32,112 nt of DNA. Source: Bacteroidota bacterium. Lineage in GTDB: Bacteria; Bacteroidota; Bacteroidia; B-17B0; Aurantibacillaceae. This document shows positions 19,408 to 27,760 of the stretch, piece by piece. Every line of letters starts with the position of its first letter. Positions within the stretch are counted from its first letter, which is position 1. The position numbers and the translations under genes are program-made. Below the pieces are notes generated by a model that did no database searches, was not told the DNA's origin, and was given only the letters and a program-made list of their open reading frames with translations. The DNA lies in contig JAHEYF010000050.1 in NCBI GenBank assembly GCA_023251755.1, positions 1 to 32,112 of the forward strand, read 5' to 3'.

Positions 19408-20172
19408 ATGGCAAATTATTTAATCAACCAGGATTACAGTACTTACACGCAGGAAGACCATGATATATGGAAAATGTTATGCGACAGGCAAAGTAAATTA
19501 ACAACCGATAAAATAGCAAAACAATATTTAGAGGGTTTTTATCAATTGGAAATTGATAAAGCCCGGGTGGTGAAAATTGAAGAGGTAAGTAAAGTCCTGA
19601 AAGCAATATCCGGCTGGACCCTTGTGTCTGTGAGCGGTTTATTACCTGCAAAGGATTTCTTCCAGATGATTATTAACAAATGTTACCCTGTAACCGTATC
19701 ACTTCGTAAACCTCATGAAATTGATTTTAGTGAACAACCTGATATTTTTCACGATATATGCGGGCATTTGCCTTTACTGACCAATGAAAAATTTGCTCAA
19801 TTCCTTACTGCTTATAGCCGCATTGCAATTAAATACGTAAACGATGACCGCGCTGTGGATTATTTAGCCAGGTTATACTGGTTCACCTATGAAATGGGAA
19901 TCATCAGCGAAAATGGTGAAAACAAACCTTATGGCGCTGCTATTGTGACCTCGGCTGAGGAAATAGCAAATATACAGGACCCCGGCATTCCCAAACACCC
20001 TTTCGACATTGATCAGATTATTTGCACAGAATTTACTCCATACTCCATTCAAAAAGAGTATTTTGTAATCAACTCTTTTGATGATTTATTCAGCAGCCTC
20101 GAAAACCTTGAATCAAAACTTATGGGACAACTGATGGAAAAAACAAAGGAGTTATATGAGGGGAAATGCTAA
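19408..20172 (+). CDS. Aromatic amino acid hydroxylase (phenylalanine hydroxylase family)
   Basis: A 254-residue single-domain pterin-dependent iron hydroxylase. ATG 19408 (MANYL) is chosen; an in-frame GTG at 19345 would add 21 polar residues. The iron triad is H115 and H120 in PDIFHDICGHLPLL and E162 in LYWFTYEMGI, the standard His-His-Glu set; YGAAIVTSAEEI follows as in the family. Members turn Phe into Tyr, Trp into 5-hydroxytryptophan, or (PacX type) Phe into meta-tyrosine. There is no regulatory ACT domain, as in other bacterial members. Sitting between the CmlA-like gene and the transporter, it most likely makes a hydroxylated aromatic precursor for the NRPS rather than serving Phe breakdown. 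Ring position cannot be told from the sequence by eye. Confidence 0.88.
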   Translation: MANYLINQDYSTYTQEDHDIWKMLCDRQSKLTTDKIAKQYLEGFYQLEIDKARVVKIEEVSKVLKAISGWTLVSVSGLLPAKDFFQMIINKCYPVTVSLRKPHEIDFSEQPDIFHDICGHLPLLTNEKFAQFLTAYSRIAIKYVNDDRAVDYLARLYWFTYEMGIISENGENKPYGAAIVTSAEEIANIQDPGIPKHPFDIDQIICTEFTPYSIQKEYFVINSFDDLFSSLENLESKLMGQLMEKTKELYEGKC

Positions 20173-20180
20173 ACACGAAA

Positions 20181-20201
20181 CTCTAAACTCTAAACTCTAA
20201 A
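20181..20201 (+). repeat. Three tandem CTCTAAA heptamers
   Basis: Three perfect in-phase copies of the 7-base word CTCTAAA fill the 36-base gap between the aromatic hydroxylase and the transporter. Related degenerate heptamers occur at 26119-26132, 26513-26575 and 27682-27723. Confidence 0.85.
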
Positions 20202-20208
20202 TTAAACC

Positions 20209-21399
20209 ATGCTTTTTAAACAGGGAGAATTAAAACTACTTTGGCCTTTTTACCTGAATATGTTTGTTTATGGTTTATCAACGATGATATTTCCATTCAT
20301 CACCTTGTATTACCTTGACCTGGGATTTTCATTTTTTCAGATTTCCATTATTAATGCGGCCTATGGGATTTCCATGTTTTTATTTGAAATCCCAACCGGT
20401 GCATTTGCCGATGGATTTAGCCGGAAATATTCCGTAGCACTGGGTTCTTTTATTGTTGCACTTTCCATTTTATTCATTCCGTTTACATTCAACTTTTACC
20501 TGATTGTAGTACTGTATGCGCTTGCCGGAATAGGGATGACCTTTGTATCGGGTGCAGAAGAGGCCTGGGTGATTGATAACCTGAACAAAGCAGAAAGAAA
20601 AGACCTGCACCAGGAGTATTTTATAAAGAATGGTAGCATTGATGCATTAGGGGCAACACTGGCTCCAATAATTGGGGCTGTCATCATTAAAGTCTATTCA
20701 CTGAAAATCCTTTGGTTTGTTTATGCAATTGGTTACCTGCTAAGTGGAATTACCGTGCTGTTATTTACGAAAGAATATTTTAAACCTCAAAAGCTTAACC
20801 CGCTTGCGATGATCAAAACATCTTATCACAACAGTAAAATGGGCCTGGTTTTTTCAATCCGGCACAAAGTGATTTTTTTTTCCATCCTTGCAGGATTGTG
20901 TATGCAACTCATGTTTATTGGGAATATTGGCATACAACCATTTTTACTGAGCTTAGGAATGGCTGAACATCAACTGGGGTATATGTATTCAATAGGAACC
21001 GCACTTGGTTTAGCTGCGTCTTTCTTATCCAGGTATTTTGTTAAATTCAATCCCGGGAACCTGATTTCAATTGTGATTTTTATTGTAGTACTGTTGCGTC
21101 TTTCATTGTGGTTCATTGAGCCACCATTTTTTATAACAGCCTGCATTGTTTTTATAATCAATGGCAGCTTGTTTACCCTTGTAGGGCCAATAATCCAGAC
21201 CTATTTTCATAAATTTATACCTGGTAAAATCAGGGCCACTGTTGTATCAACCAAAAGCATGGCGGATCAATTGATTATTGCCTCCTCCTCATTGGGGGCA
21301 GGCGCCTTGCTGGATGTATTCGGCCCTCAAAAAGTTCTTGCATTGGCGGGTTTATTGGGGATTGTCGCTATGTTTTTTTACCAAAAAATTAAAAATTAA
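20209..21399 (+). CDS. MFS transporter, probable peptide exporter
   Basis: A 396-residue membrane protein with many hydrophobic segments spread over its length and a motif-A-like loop between the second and third (GAFADGFSRKYSVALG: Gly, Asp, Arg and Lys as in the major facilitator superfamily). It starts at ATG 20209, 36 bases after the hydroxylase. Its place inside the NRPS operon suggests inner-membrane export of the product or self-resistance; that role is inferred from context only. A general drug efflux role is also possible. Confidence 0.85.
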   Translation: MLFKQGELKLLWPFYLNMFVYGLSTMIFPFITLYYLDLGFSFFQISIINAAYGISMFLFEIPTGAFADGFSRKYSVALGSFIVALSILFIPFTFNFYLIVVLYALAGIGMTFVSGAEEAWVIDNLNKAERKDLHQEYFIKNGSIDALGATLAPIIGAVIIKVYSLKILWFVYAIGYLLSGITVLLFTKEYFKPQKLNPLAMIKTSYHNSKMGLVFSIRHKVIFFSILAGLCMQLMFIGNIGIQPFLLSLGMAEHQLGYMYSIGTALGLAASFLSRYFVKFNPGNLISIVIFIVVLLRLSLWFIEPPFFITACIVFIINGSLFTLVGPIIQTYFHKFIPGKIRATVVSTKSMADQLIIASSSLGAGALLDVFGPQKVLALAGLLGIVAMFFYQKIKN

Positions 21400-21480
21400 A
21401 CCTTGACCATGCGGCAGAAAGTGATATAAATTCTAAATTTAGACCCCCAATAAACGCGTTGAATTTTATTAATAGAAAAT

Positions 21481-23895
21481 ATGAAAAAAAAATTATGTAT
21501 TGTTTTTATTCTTTGTTCCTCATTTGTCTTTTCTCAAATTAAAATAACCGGTGTTATCAGTGATTCGTTAGGAATGCCGGTCCCTTACGCGCCAATCGGG
21601 TTGTTATCATTGCCGGATAGCAATATCATTAAAGGAACCATGACTGATGAAACGGGTAAATATTTAATAAACACAGTTGGTATTGGCAACTATATGCTGA
21701 AGGTATCAGCTATAGGTTATCAGGACAAAATAGTTGAAAATATAGTAGTCGATTCTTCAACCACGGATAATTTACTTTTTGATTTAAAATTAAACGCTTC
21801 TTTGCATTCGATTGATGAAGTTACGGTTACTGCAATTAAACGTGTGGTTGAATTTATAAATGGTAATATTATTGTGAATGTGGAAAATTCGCCTCTTGCT
21901 AAAGGAAACTCGGTGTTTGACTTATTAACCAAACTACCGGGTGTAAGTGTGGATAACAACAAAATTATGATTCAGGGAAAAGCAGGTGTTATTGTGATGA
22001 TTGATAAGCGGCCACAAACCCTGTCGGGTGATCAGCTTGTAAATTTGTTGAAAAGTATGAATGCAGACCTGGTAAAGTCAATAGAAATATTGAAAAACCC
22101 ACCTGTAAAATATGATGCTTCCGGAACATCAGGTATGATTAATATTGTAAGTAAAAAAGTAAGCGTATCGGGGCTTACAGGCACAGTTTTCTCTTCCTGT
22201 TCTCAGGGATTTTATGAAAGGCTTTTGTCCGGGACCTCCTTGAATTATAAATCCGATAAAATAGTTTTCTATTCAAACCTGAGTGGTGATTTCAGTCATT
22301 ACAGGTCTGTAGAAAAATTCAATAAAAGATTCACCACTGATTCTACAACTATGAATTTGAGCACTGTTAATACGGCTAAAGTGCTGGAAACAAATTTTAA
22401 TTACAAGGCCGGCCTGGATTGGTTTCTTTCAAAAACTGATATAATAGGAATTAAAGCAGAAGGGGGCCCCGGTAAAAATATATCAACTACCAATAGCAGA
22501 AATGCTGTTTCAGGTTATAATAATTTAGGTTTTGATCACCTGGATTCTAAAATTACTCAACCTGATTTATGGAACACTGATAATTTTAATTTTAATTTCG
22601 ACCATAAAATAGATACACTGGGTTCTTCATTTTCAGTGGTAACAGATTACACCAGGTTAACAGAAAATATTTCCAGCGACAATAAGAATTTTTTTTATGA
22701 TCTGAACGAAAGCCAGACTTTATCACCGAATAACTATCGCAGCGATAACCAGGGCAATTCCAATGTTTTTTCGGGCCGTGCCGATTTTACAAAATTTATT
22801 GACTCCTCTTCCTCCTTTGAATCAGGAATTAAAACAGCGTATGCTAAAACTTCAAATAATTATTTATTTGAAAGGGATTATGCAAATAATGGTATGTATT
22901 CAATGGATACAAATCTCTCAAATAAATTTCAGTACACTGAATTAACATACGCTGGTTATTTCAATTATATAAAATCTGTTGAAAAAATTAACATGCAACT
23001 GGGGTTTCGCTTGGAGAAAACTTTTTTGAACGGCGAGAATGATAGAAATTTCAGCCTGCACAAGGAATACTTTAATATATTTCCGAATTTATCTTTTGAC
23101 TACAGAAAGAGTGACAATCATGACTTCCAGCTTAATTTATCCCGCAGGATAGATCGCCCGAATTTTTATGATCTGAATCCGTTTTTGTTTTTTAAAGAGC
23201 AATATTCTTTTTACAAAGGCAACCCTTTTTTATTACCTGATTACTCAAACAGAGGGGAATTGACCTATAATTTTAAAAACTCAATTTCTACATCTGTTGC
23301 ATACTCTTTCACACAAAATGTTTTATTAAGTTATACCAGTCAAAACGATTCTACAAAAGTTACTTACCAAAGCACTAAAAACATGAATTCATCCAGTGCA
23401 CTTGAATATTCGTTTTTCTACCAGGAATCTTTGACAAAAAGATGGGATGTGTCATTAAGCGGGACTTTCGCAAGTGTAAATTATAAAGGAGATATTGACG
23501 GCATCCGCTTTCAAAGAACCGGACTGAATTGTTTCGCGAACTTTTCGAATAGCATTTTAGTGGGAAAGAATGCAAAAATTGAAGTAAATGGAATTTATAT
23601 CGGGCCAAATATTGTAGGTATCATACAGGTTAAACCCCGGTGGATGGCTTCACTCGCATTAAATATGTCGCTCTGCAAAGAAAAACTTGATCTTACTTTA
23701 GGGGTTGATGATATTTTCTATTCATTTATTGTGAAGTCAGAAGCAAGCTTTGAAAATCAAAACTGGAACTTTTCAAATAAAAGTGATACCAGGCGTTTCA
23801 GAGTTTCACTGAATTATAAATTTGGTAAAATAAAAATCGAAGAAAGAAATGTAAATGGAAGTAATGAAGAGGAAAAAGAACGGTTTAACCACTAA
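21481..23895 (+). CDS. TonB-receptor-like outer-membrane beta-barrel protein
   Basis: An 804-residue outer-membrane protein. A signal peptide (MKKKLCIVFILCSSFVFSQ) is followed by a carboxypeptidase-regulatory-like beta-sandwich (about 22-105; SDSLGMPVPYAPIGLL, DETGKYLI), a plug-like region (about 110-225; VFDLLTKLPGVSVDNN, MIDKRPQTLSGDQL, IEILKNPPVKYDASG) and a long barrel with alternating aromatic strands ending near 790 (FRVSLNYKFGK). This is the layout of the Bacteroidota outer-membrane barrel family related to TonB-dependent receptors. The short acidic tail after the last strand (about 20 residues, rich in Glu) is slightly unusual. Because it sits between the transporter and the PPTase, it may move the peptide or its metal complex across the outer membrane. 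I see no SusD partner. Confidence 0.88.
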   Translation: MKKKLCIVFILCSSFVFSQIKITGVISDSLGMPVPYAPIGLLSLPDSNIIKGTMTDETGKYLINTVGIGNYMLKVSAIGYQDKIVENIVVDSSTTDNLLFDLKLNASLHSIDEVTVTAIKRVVEFINGNIIVNVENSPLAKGNSVFDLLTKLPGVSVDNNKIMIQGKAGVIVMIDKRPQTLSGDQLVNLLKSMNADLVKSIEILKNPPVKYDASGTSGMINIVSKKVSVSGLTGTVFSSCSQGFYERLLSGTSLNYKSDKIVFYSNLSGDFSHYRSVEKFNKRFTTDSTTMNLSTVNTAKVLETNFNYKAGLDWFLSKTDIIGIKAEGGPGKNISTTNSRNAVSGYNNLGFDHLDSKITQPDLWNTDNFNFNFDHKIDTLGSSFSVVTDYTRLTENISSDNKNFFYDLNESQTLSPNNYRSDNQGNSNVFSGRADFTKFIDSSSSFESGIKTAYAKTSNNYLFERDYANNGMYSMDTNLSNKFQYTELTYAGYFNYIKSVEKINMQLGFRLEKTFLNGENDRNFSLHKEYFNIFPNLSFDYRKSDNHDFQLNLSRRIDRPNFYDLNPFLFFKEQYSFYKGNPFLLPDYSNRGELTYNFKNSISTSVAYSFTQNVLLSYTSQNDSTKVTYQSTKNMNSSSALEYSFFYQESLTKRWDVSLSGTFASVNYKGDIDGIRFQRTGLNCFANFSNSILVGKNAKIEVNGIYIGPNIVGIIQVKPRWMASLALNMSLCKEKLDLTLGVDDIFYSFIVKSEASFENQNWNFSNKSDTRRFRVSLNYKFGKIKIEERNVNGSNEEEKERFNH

Positions 23896-23964
23896 AAAAA
23901 TATTTTAAACTGATTTTGATACAAGAACAAGTTGAATGCAGTCAAAAGCAGAAGTTAAATTAGA

Positions 23965-24690
23965 ATGATGGATATTTATTTTCTATTCACTGAAGATTTT
24001 AAAACCTGTAATCTGAAAGATTATGAAAAATATTTATCCGGGGAAGAGATGGAGAGCAGGGCCAAATTTGTTTTTCAAAAAGACAGGGATCAATATTTAT
24101 TGACCAGGGCCCTGGCGCGTAAAATCCTCTCTCAGGAGCTGGGAGTACAGTTTTCGAGCCTGGAATTTAAAAAAAATCAGTATGGAAAGCCCTACCTTAG
24201 CGAATTTCACAAGGAAGTCGTCTTCAATATTTCCCATTCTTCGGGACTCATTGTTTTGGCGGTACTTAAAAATGGTGAAACAATCGGTATTGATGTAGAA
24301 AAGATCGACCGGAAAATAAATATTGATATTCGAAGCACGGTATTTTCCCCACAAGAAATACAGGATCAATCGATGTTACCGGAAGCCCTTCAGCAACAAC
24401 GCTTTTTTGAACTCTGGACTTTAAAAGAATCCTATATGAAAGCAATAGGGAAAGGATTTTCTCTTTCTCCTAAAAGTTTTAGTTTTATTTTTGGAAGTGA
24501 AGGCTGTAAATTTTTAGAAAACCCTTTTGAATCCGCGCCTGAACAGTTTGCTTTTCATCTTTATGAAATTAATCCTTTTTATAATTTGGCAATATGCCAT
24601 CAAAGAGAAATGAAAAAAATAAATTCGTTCCGTATACTTCCTTATTGGGAAATTACCAACTTTAATATGGACCCGAAGTTGCTTATTTAA
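23965..24690 (+). CDS. 4'-phosphopantetheinyl transferase, Sfp type
   Basis: A 241-residue enzyme that moves the phosphopantetheine arm from CoA to the Ser of the carrier domains. Visible motifs are KPYL with NISHS (about 76-92), the magnesium-binding GIDVE (D110, E112), and WTLKESYMKAIGKGFSL with W151, K154 and E155. The length fits the Sfp/Gsp family and not the short AcpS. ATG 23965 is directly followed by a second ATG at 23968, so either could start. It is the last gene in the same-strand run and is very likely the activator of the carriers in the three upstream synthetases. Confidence 0.93.
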   Translation: MMDIYFLFTEDFKTCNLKDYEKYLSGEEMESRAKFVFQKDRDQYLLTRALARKILSQELGVQFSSLEFKKNQYGKPYLSEFHKEVVFNISHSSGLIVLAVLKNGETIGIDVEKIDRKINIDIRSTVFSPQEIQDQSMLPEALQQQRFFELWTLKESYMKAIGKGFSLSPKSFSFIFGSEGCKFLENPFESAPEQFAFHLYEINPFYNLAICHQREMKKINSFRILPYWEITNFNMDPKLLI

Positions 24691-24923
24691 GTTTGAACCG
24701 GGTCAGGGCTTACGCACGCCTGAAAAAAACAGGTCCTTCAATTCAGTGTATTTCGAATGTTCAAACGATTTTATCTTGGTGCTGTACAAAAAATCATTTG
24801 AGGACTTAAGCTGGCATGTGGTAAAAGCTAATAATTGGACGAAATGGTTGCGTTTTTACTTTTAATATTCTCCGAAATGCCTGTAATTGCACCTTATATC
24901 ACAACCAACTAAAAACAATTCAC

Positions 24924-26021
24924 ATGAAAAAAATTACATTATTATTACAAATGATGGTTTTGCCAGCATTGATAAGCTCAGGCTTATTTGCTCAAAACGA
25001 AACAGGTATTAAAGACGAAAACTCTAAAACAACTGTTGCAGCTACCAAAAGGGTGCTGGTAGAAGAAGCCACCGGTACCTGGTGTGGCTTTTGTGTAAGG
25101 GGTATTTGCTTTATGGATGATTTAAACACCCTGCACCCTACAACAACCGGTCTTATTGCTGTACACAACGGCGACCCTATGACCGACGCTACTTATGACG
25201 CAGGTATTGGCCCTAAAATTGGCGGTTACCCAAGCGGCCTGGTTGATAGGCAAGCCACGGAAGTAGACCCGCAGGATTTTGCAAGCGCTTATGCAAGCCG
25301 TATTACTTATGCTCCTCCTGTTGATGTGTTTATTGACAACGTGTCCTGGAACTCAACAACCAGGGCCTTGTCCTTTAAGGTAAATGCTAAAACCGTAGTG
25401 GCTTTAAGTGGCTCTTACAGGTTTAATGCGGTTATTACCGAAATGCAGGTACACGGAACAACTTCCACCTATGACCAGCACAATTATTATACAAACAATG
25501 CTTATGGAGCTATGTGCGGATTTGAATCGAAACCGGCTACAATTCCTGCGGCACAAATGTATTATGATTTTGTGGGAAGGACTATATTGGGCGGATGGGC
25601 CGGAACAGCCAGCAGTATTCCTGCTACAGTTGCCAACAACACAACTGTTTCTTATACCTACACCAAAACTATTCCTGCCACATGGAATGAAAACAAGCTG
25701 ACGCTGATCGGTTTTGTGATCAATTCAACTTCGGGTGTGGTTGAAAATTGCTCCAAAACAAATATGCTTACAACTTCTGTAGGCGAGACCTTTAAAACTG
25801 AATTTGTTGCTTATCCGAACCCAAGCCAGGGAATTGTGAGCTTCAGGAACAACACAGAGCCAATGAATATAACTGTTTACAATGCAATGGGGCAAACTGT
25901 GAAGTCTGAAAAAAATGTAAACCAGCAAATAGACCTGTCTTCACTTGAAGATGGAATTTATTTCGTGAATTTTGCAAACACTAAAGAAAGCATTACCCAA
26001 CGATTTGTACTTATGAAATAA
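24924..26021 (+). CDS. Secreted Omp28-like protein with CxxC and type IX sorting domain
   Basis: A 365-residue exported protein. A signal peptide (about 1-23, ending LFAQ) is followed by a thioredoxin-like region with EEATGTWCGFCVRG (C54, C57), typical of Omp28-related proteins of Bacteroidota, then a beta-rich middle, and a C-terminal type IX sorting domain (about 293-365: AYPNPSQG, YNAMGQTV, LEDGIYFVNF, ending RFVLMK). It should cross the inner membrane by Sec and the outer membrane by type IX secretion and be fixed or released at the surface. Substrate and partners are unknown. It lies 233 bases after the PPTase and is closed by a strong hairpin, so it is probably its own unit and not part of the NRPS operon. 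Confidence 0.88.
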   Translation: MKKITLLLQMMVLPALISSGLFAQNETGIKDENSKTTVAATKRVLVEEATGTWCGFCVRGICFMDDLNTLHPTTTGLIAVHNGDPMTDATYDAGIGPKIGGYPSGLVDRQATEVDPQDFASAYASRITYAPPVDVFIDNVSWNSTTRALSFKVNAKTVVALSGSYRFNAVITEMQVHGTTSTYDQHNYYTNNAYGAMCGFESKPATIPAAQMYYDFVGRTILGGWAGTASSIPATVANNTTVSYTYTKTIPATWNENKLTLIGFVINSTSGVVENCSKTNMLTTSVGETFKTEFVAYPNPSQGIVSFRNNTEPMNITVYNAMGQTVKSEKNVNQQIDLSSLEDGIYFVNFANTKESITQRFVLMK

Positions 26022-26063
26022 AATTAGCTGAATTAAAAGTAAGCTAAGTACTATAATTTTAAT

Positions 26064-26100
26064 ACAAAAGCCTGTTATATTTTATATAACAGGCTTTTGT
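26064..26100 (+). terminator. Perfect 17-bp hairpin terminator
   Basis: Arms 26064-26080 and 26084-26100 are exact reverse complements with a 3-base TTT loop. The arms begin ACAAAAG and end CTTTTGT, so the stem supplies a T-rich end on both strands. It lies 43 bases after the stop of the Omp28-like gene and is the obvious end of that transcript. Confidence 0.9.
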
Positions 26101-26374
26101 TATCAGAGGAAAATTCTACTCTAAATCCTAAATTCAACGATTGGAGAATTACTAAGGATGATTGCAAAGCTTCGAATACGAATTGATCGTTAAATAATTA
26201 TTTTTCATATCATCAATTTTCACACGGATAGATGAATAATAATCAGTATTCACATTTTATAAGTGTTTTTCAGGGAAGAAATTTTCCTGAAGAAGAGTAT
26301 ATTTATTTAAGGGAGGATCGCTTGGCAAGGGCAAAAGAATAATTTTGTGAAATGAGAAAAAAGAGATAAAACTA
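26101..26374. other. Spacer with no gene seen
   Basis: AT-rich stretch between the hairpin terminator and the tRNA terminator. It holds two degenerate heptamers (CTCTAAA TCCTAAA at 26119-26132) and a small imperfect hairpin around 26270-26293 (TTCAGGGAA with TTTCCTGAA). No reading frame with signs of coding is visible. Confidence 0.6.
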
Positions 26375-26412
26375 AAAAGAGAGTGTTCCGCGCTCGCTTC
26401 TCACTCTCTTTT
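26375..26412 (-). terminator. Terminator of the tRNA-Gly/tRNA-Leu transcript
   Basis: Arms 26375-26385 and 26402-26412 (AAAAGAGAGTG and CACTCTCTTTT) pair perfectly over 11 bp around a 16-base loop. On the - strand the stem lies 8 bases past the tRNA-Leu 3' end and is followed by a T-rich run, as in an intrinsic terminator. Confidence 0.8.
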
Positions 26413-26420
26413 CTGTTTAG

Positions 26421-26504
26421 TACCCCAGACGGGACTTGAACCCGTACGTCTGTTAGGACACAGGATTTTAAGTCCTGCGTGTCTACCAATTCCACCACCG
26501 GGGC
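26421..26504 (-). tRNA. tRNA-Leu (anticodon UAA)
   Basis: On the - strand an 84-base tRNA starts GCCCCGG and ends CTGGGGT plus discriminator A. The anticodon arm is CAGGA-CTTAAAA-TCCTG, giving anticodon TAA. The long variable arm expected of tRNA-Leu is present, and the T arm has GGTTCAAGTCC. The acceptor stem opens with a G:U pair. CCA is not encoded. Confidence 0.96.
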
Positions 26505-26512
26505 ATAAAAAA

Positions 26513-26575
26513 AGTTCAAAGTTTAGTGTTCGAAGTTTGTAGTACCAATTAACTTTAAACCTTAAACTTTGAACT
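26513..26575. repeat. Inverted repeat made of heptamers between the two tRNAs
   Basis: Arms 26513-26525 and 26563-26575 (AGTTCAAAGTTTA and TAAACTTTGAACT) are exact 13-bp reverse complements around a 37-base loop. Each half also has a 7-base period (GTTCAAA GTTTAGT GTTCGAA; AACTTTA AACCTTA AACTTTG). In the tRNA precursor it could form a hairpin that separates the two tRNAs for processing. Confidence 0.8.
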
Positions 26576-26590
26576 AAAAGAACATTTTGG

Positions 26591-26663
26591 AGCGAAAGAC
26601 GGGTCTCGAACCCGCGACCTTAACCTTGGCAAGGTTACGCTCTACCAACTGAGCTACTTTCGC
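26591..26663 (-). tRNA. tRNA-Gly (anticodon GCC)
   Basis: On the - strand a 73-base cloverleaf starts GCGAAAG and ends CTTTCGC plus discriminator T. D arm TAGCTCAGTTGGTAGAGC; anticodon arm TAACC-TTGCCAA-GGTTA gives anticodon GCC; T arm GGGTTCGAGACCC. CCA is not encoded. It lies upstream of tRNA-Leu in the same transcript. Confidence 0.96.
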
Positions 26664-26677
26664 TTAATTTTGGAGGA

Positions 26678-26708
26678 CAAAAATACATATTATTTCAATT
26701 TCCGCAAA
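26678..26708 (-). promoter_or_regulatory. Bacteroidota-type promoter for the tRNA unit
   Basis: On the - strand TTTG (26708-26705) is followed after exactly 19 bases by TATTTTTG (26685-26678), an exact match to the Bacteroidota -33/-7 pattern TTTG-N19-TAnnTTTG. The predicted start falls about 10 bases before the tRNA-Gly 5' end. Confidence 0.85.
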
Positions 26709-26747
26709 CTTTTAATGAAAAATAAACAAATTAGTTTTTTCAAACCC

Positions 26748-27650
26748 TTAACTTTTGCGGTTGCGCGGATGAAAGCTGATGATGTTTTCCCTTAAATACA
26801 TATCGTCCAGGTGGGTATAAATTTCGGTGGTGGTAATGCTTTCGTGCCCCAGCATCTCCTGTACCGCCCTTAAATCGGCCCCGCCTTCAATTAAATGAGT
26901 GGCAAAACTGTGCCTGAAGGTATGCGGACTGATGTCTTTTTTTATCCCTGCTTTTATGGACAGTTCTTTTATCAGCATAAAAATATACACCCTCGAAAGT
27001 TTGCCTCCCCGGCGGTTGAGGAACAATACATCATCACAGCCTTTTTTTACCGGGTAATGCAAACGTATTTGCTGCAAATACAATTCAATGTGTTTTTTAC
27101 CGGTTTCCCCAATAGGAACTAAGCGTTGCTTGTTGCCCTTGCCACACACTTTAATATAGGCTTCGTTTAAATGCAGGTCGCTTATTTTAAGGTTGACCAA
27201 TTCGCTTACCCGTAAGCCGCAACTGTACAGTGTTTCGAGCAGGGCTTTGTTTCTTTCTCCTTCGGGCTTGCTGCGGTCAATGCTGTTAATGATGTTGTCT
27301 ATTTCATGGATGTTCAGTACCTCAGGAATCTTCCGGCTTGTTTTCGGGGATTCTATAAGTGCTGTCGGATCTGCATCCATTACATTTTCCAACAACAGGT
27401 ATTTGTAAAAACTTCTTATGCCTGATAAAATCCGTGCCTGTGAAGTAGCTCCATAGCCATTCTCACTCACCCATTTTACAAAATCCTGCAGGTGCTGCAA
27501 TTCAACTTTTTGCGGGCCAATTGCATATTTTTGCTGAATAAAGGTTGAAAGTTTTTCAATATCAAGGGCATAAGCCTCTACCGAGTTTTCGGAAAGGGAA
27601 CGTTCCAACTGAAGATAGAGCCGGAAACCTTTTATATAAGAGTCCCACAT
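26748..27650 (-). CDS. xerD: Tyrosine recombinase XerD
   Basis: A 300-residue site-specific recombinase of the XerC/XerD type, which resolves chromosome dimers at dif together with its partner and FtsK. An N-terminal SAM-like DNA-binding part (about 1-100; WDSYIKGFRLYLQLERSLS) is followed by the catalytic domain with the full set R147 (CGLRVSEL), K171 (CGKGNKQR), H243 and R246 (HTFRHSFATH), H269 (MLGHESI) and nucleophile Y278 (EIYTHL). The opening sequence and length fit the XerD of Bacteroidota better than a phage or transposon integrase, and no mobile-element genes are next to it. It runs opposite to the PorP/SprF gene, with a heptamer repeat between them. Confidence 0.93.
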   Translation of the reverse strand: MWDSYIKGFRLYLQLERSLSENSVEAYALDIEKLSTFIQQKYAIGPQKVELQHLQDFVKWVSENGYGATSQARILSGIRSFYKYLLLENVMDADPTALIESPKTSRKIPEVLNIHEIDNIINSIDRSKPEGERNKALLETLYSCGLRVSELVNLKISDLHLNEAYIKVCGKGNKQRLVPIGETGKKHIELYLQQIRLHYPVKKGCDDVLFLNRRGGKLSRVYIFMLIKELSIKAGIKKDISPHTFRHSFATHLIEGGADLRAVQEMLGHESITTTEIYTHLDDMYLRENIISFHPRNRKS

Positions 27651-27681
27651 GGCATAAAGATACAGTATAGGATGCGTTAAT

Positions 27682-27723
27682 AGTAAACAGTTAACAGCGA
27701 ATAGTTAACAGCGAATAGTTTAC
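27682..27723. repeat. Six in-phase heptamers in the xerD-porP/sprF spacer
   Basis: Six consecutive 7-base words: AGTAAAC, AGTTAAC, AGCGAAT, AGTTAAC, AGCGAAT, AGTTTAC. The middle four make two copies of a 14-base unit, and the outer two (AGTAAAC/AGTTTAC) nearly mirror each other as an inverted repeat. It sits 32 bases before the xerD start and 38 bases before the porP/sprF promoter. Confidence 0.85.
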
Positions 27724-27760
27724 TTCGGGTTCGCTCAGTGATTACAAAGAAGGATAATTT

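Noticed and set aside
24691-24923. Possible terminator (CCTG-A7-CAGG near 24719) and promoter before the Omp28-like gene
   Set aside because: The stem is only 4 bp and no TAnnTTTG match with a spaced TTTG is clear; too weak to annotate.
26307-26519. 70-codon - strand frame near the tRNAs
   Set aside because: It runs through tRNA-Leu and its terminator; the protein is a by-product of the tRNA sequence.
26748-27650. Tyrosine recombinase next to tRNAs as an integrative element with att sites
   Set aside because: The protein looks like housekeeping XerD, there are no other mobile genes, and I see no repeated tRNA 3' end nearby.
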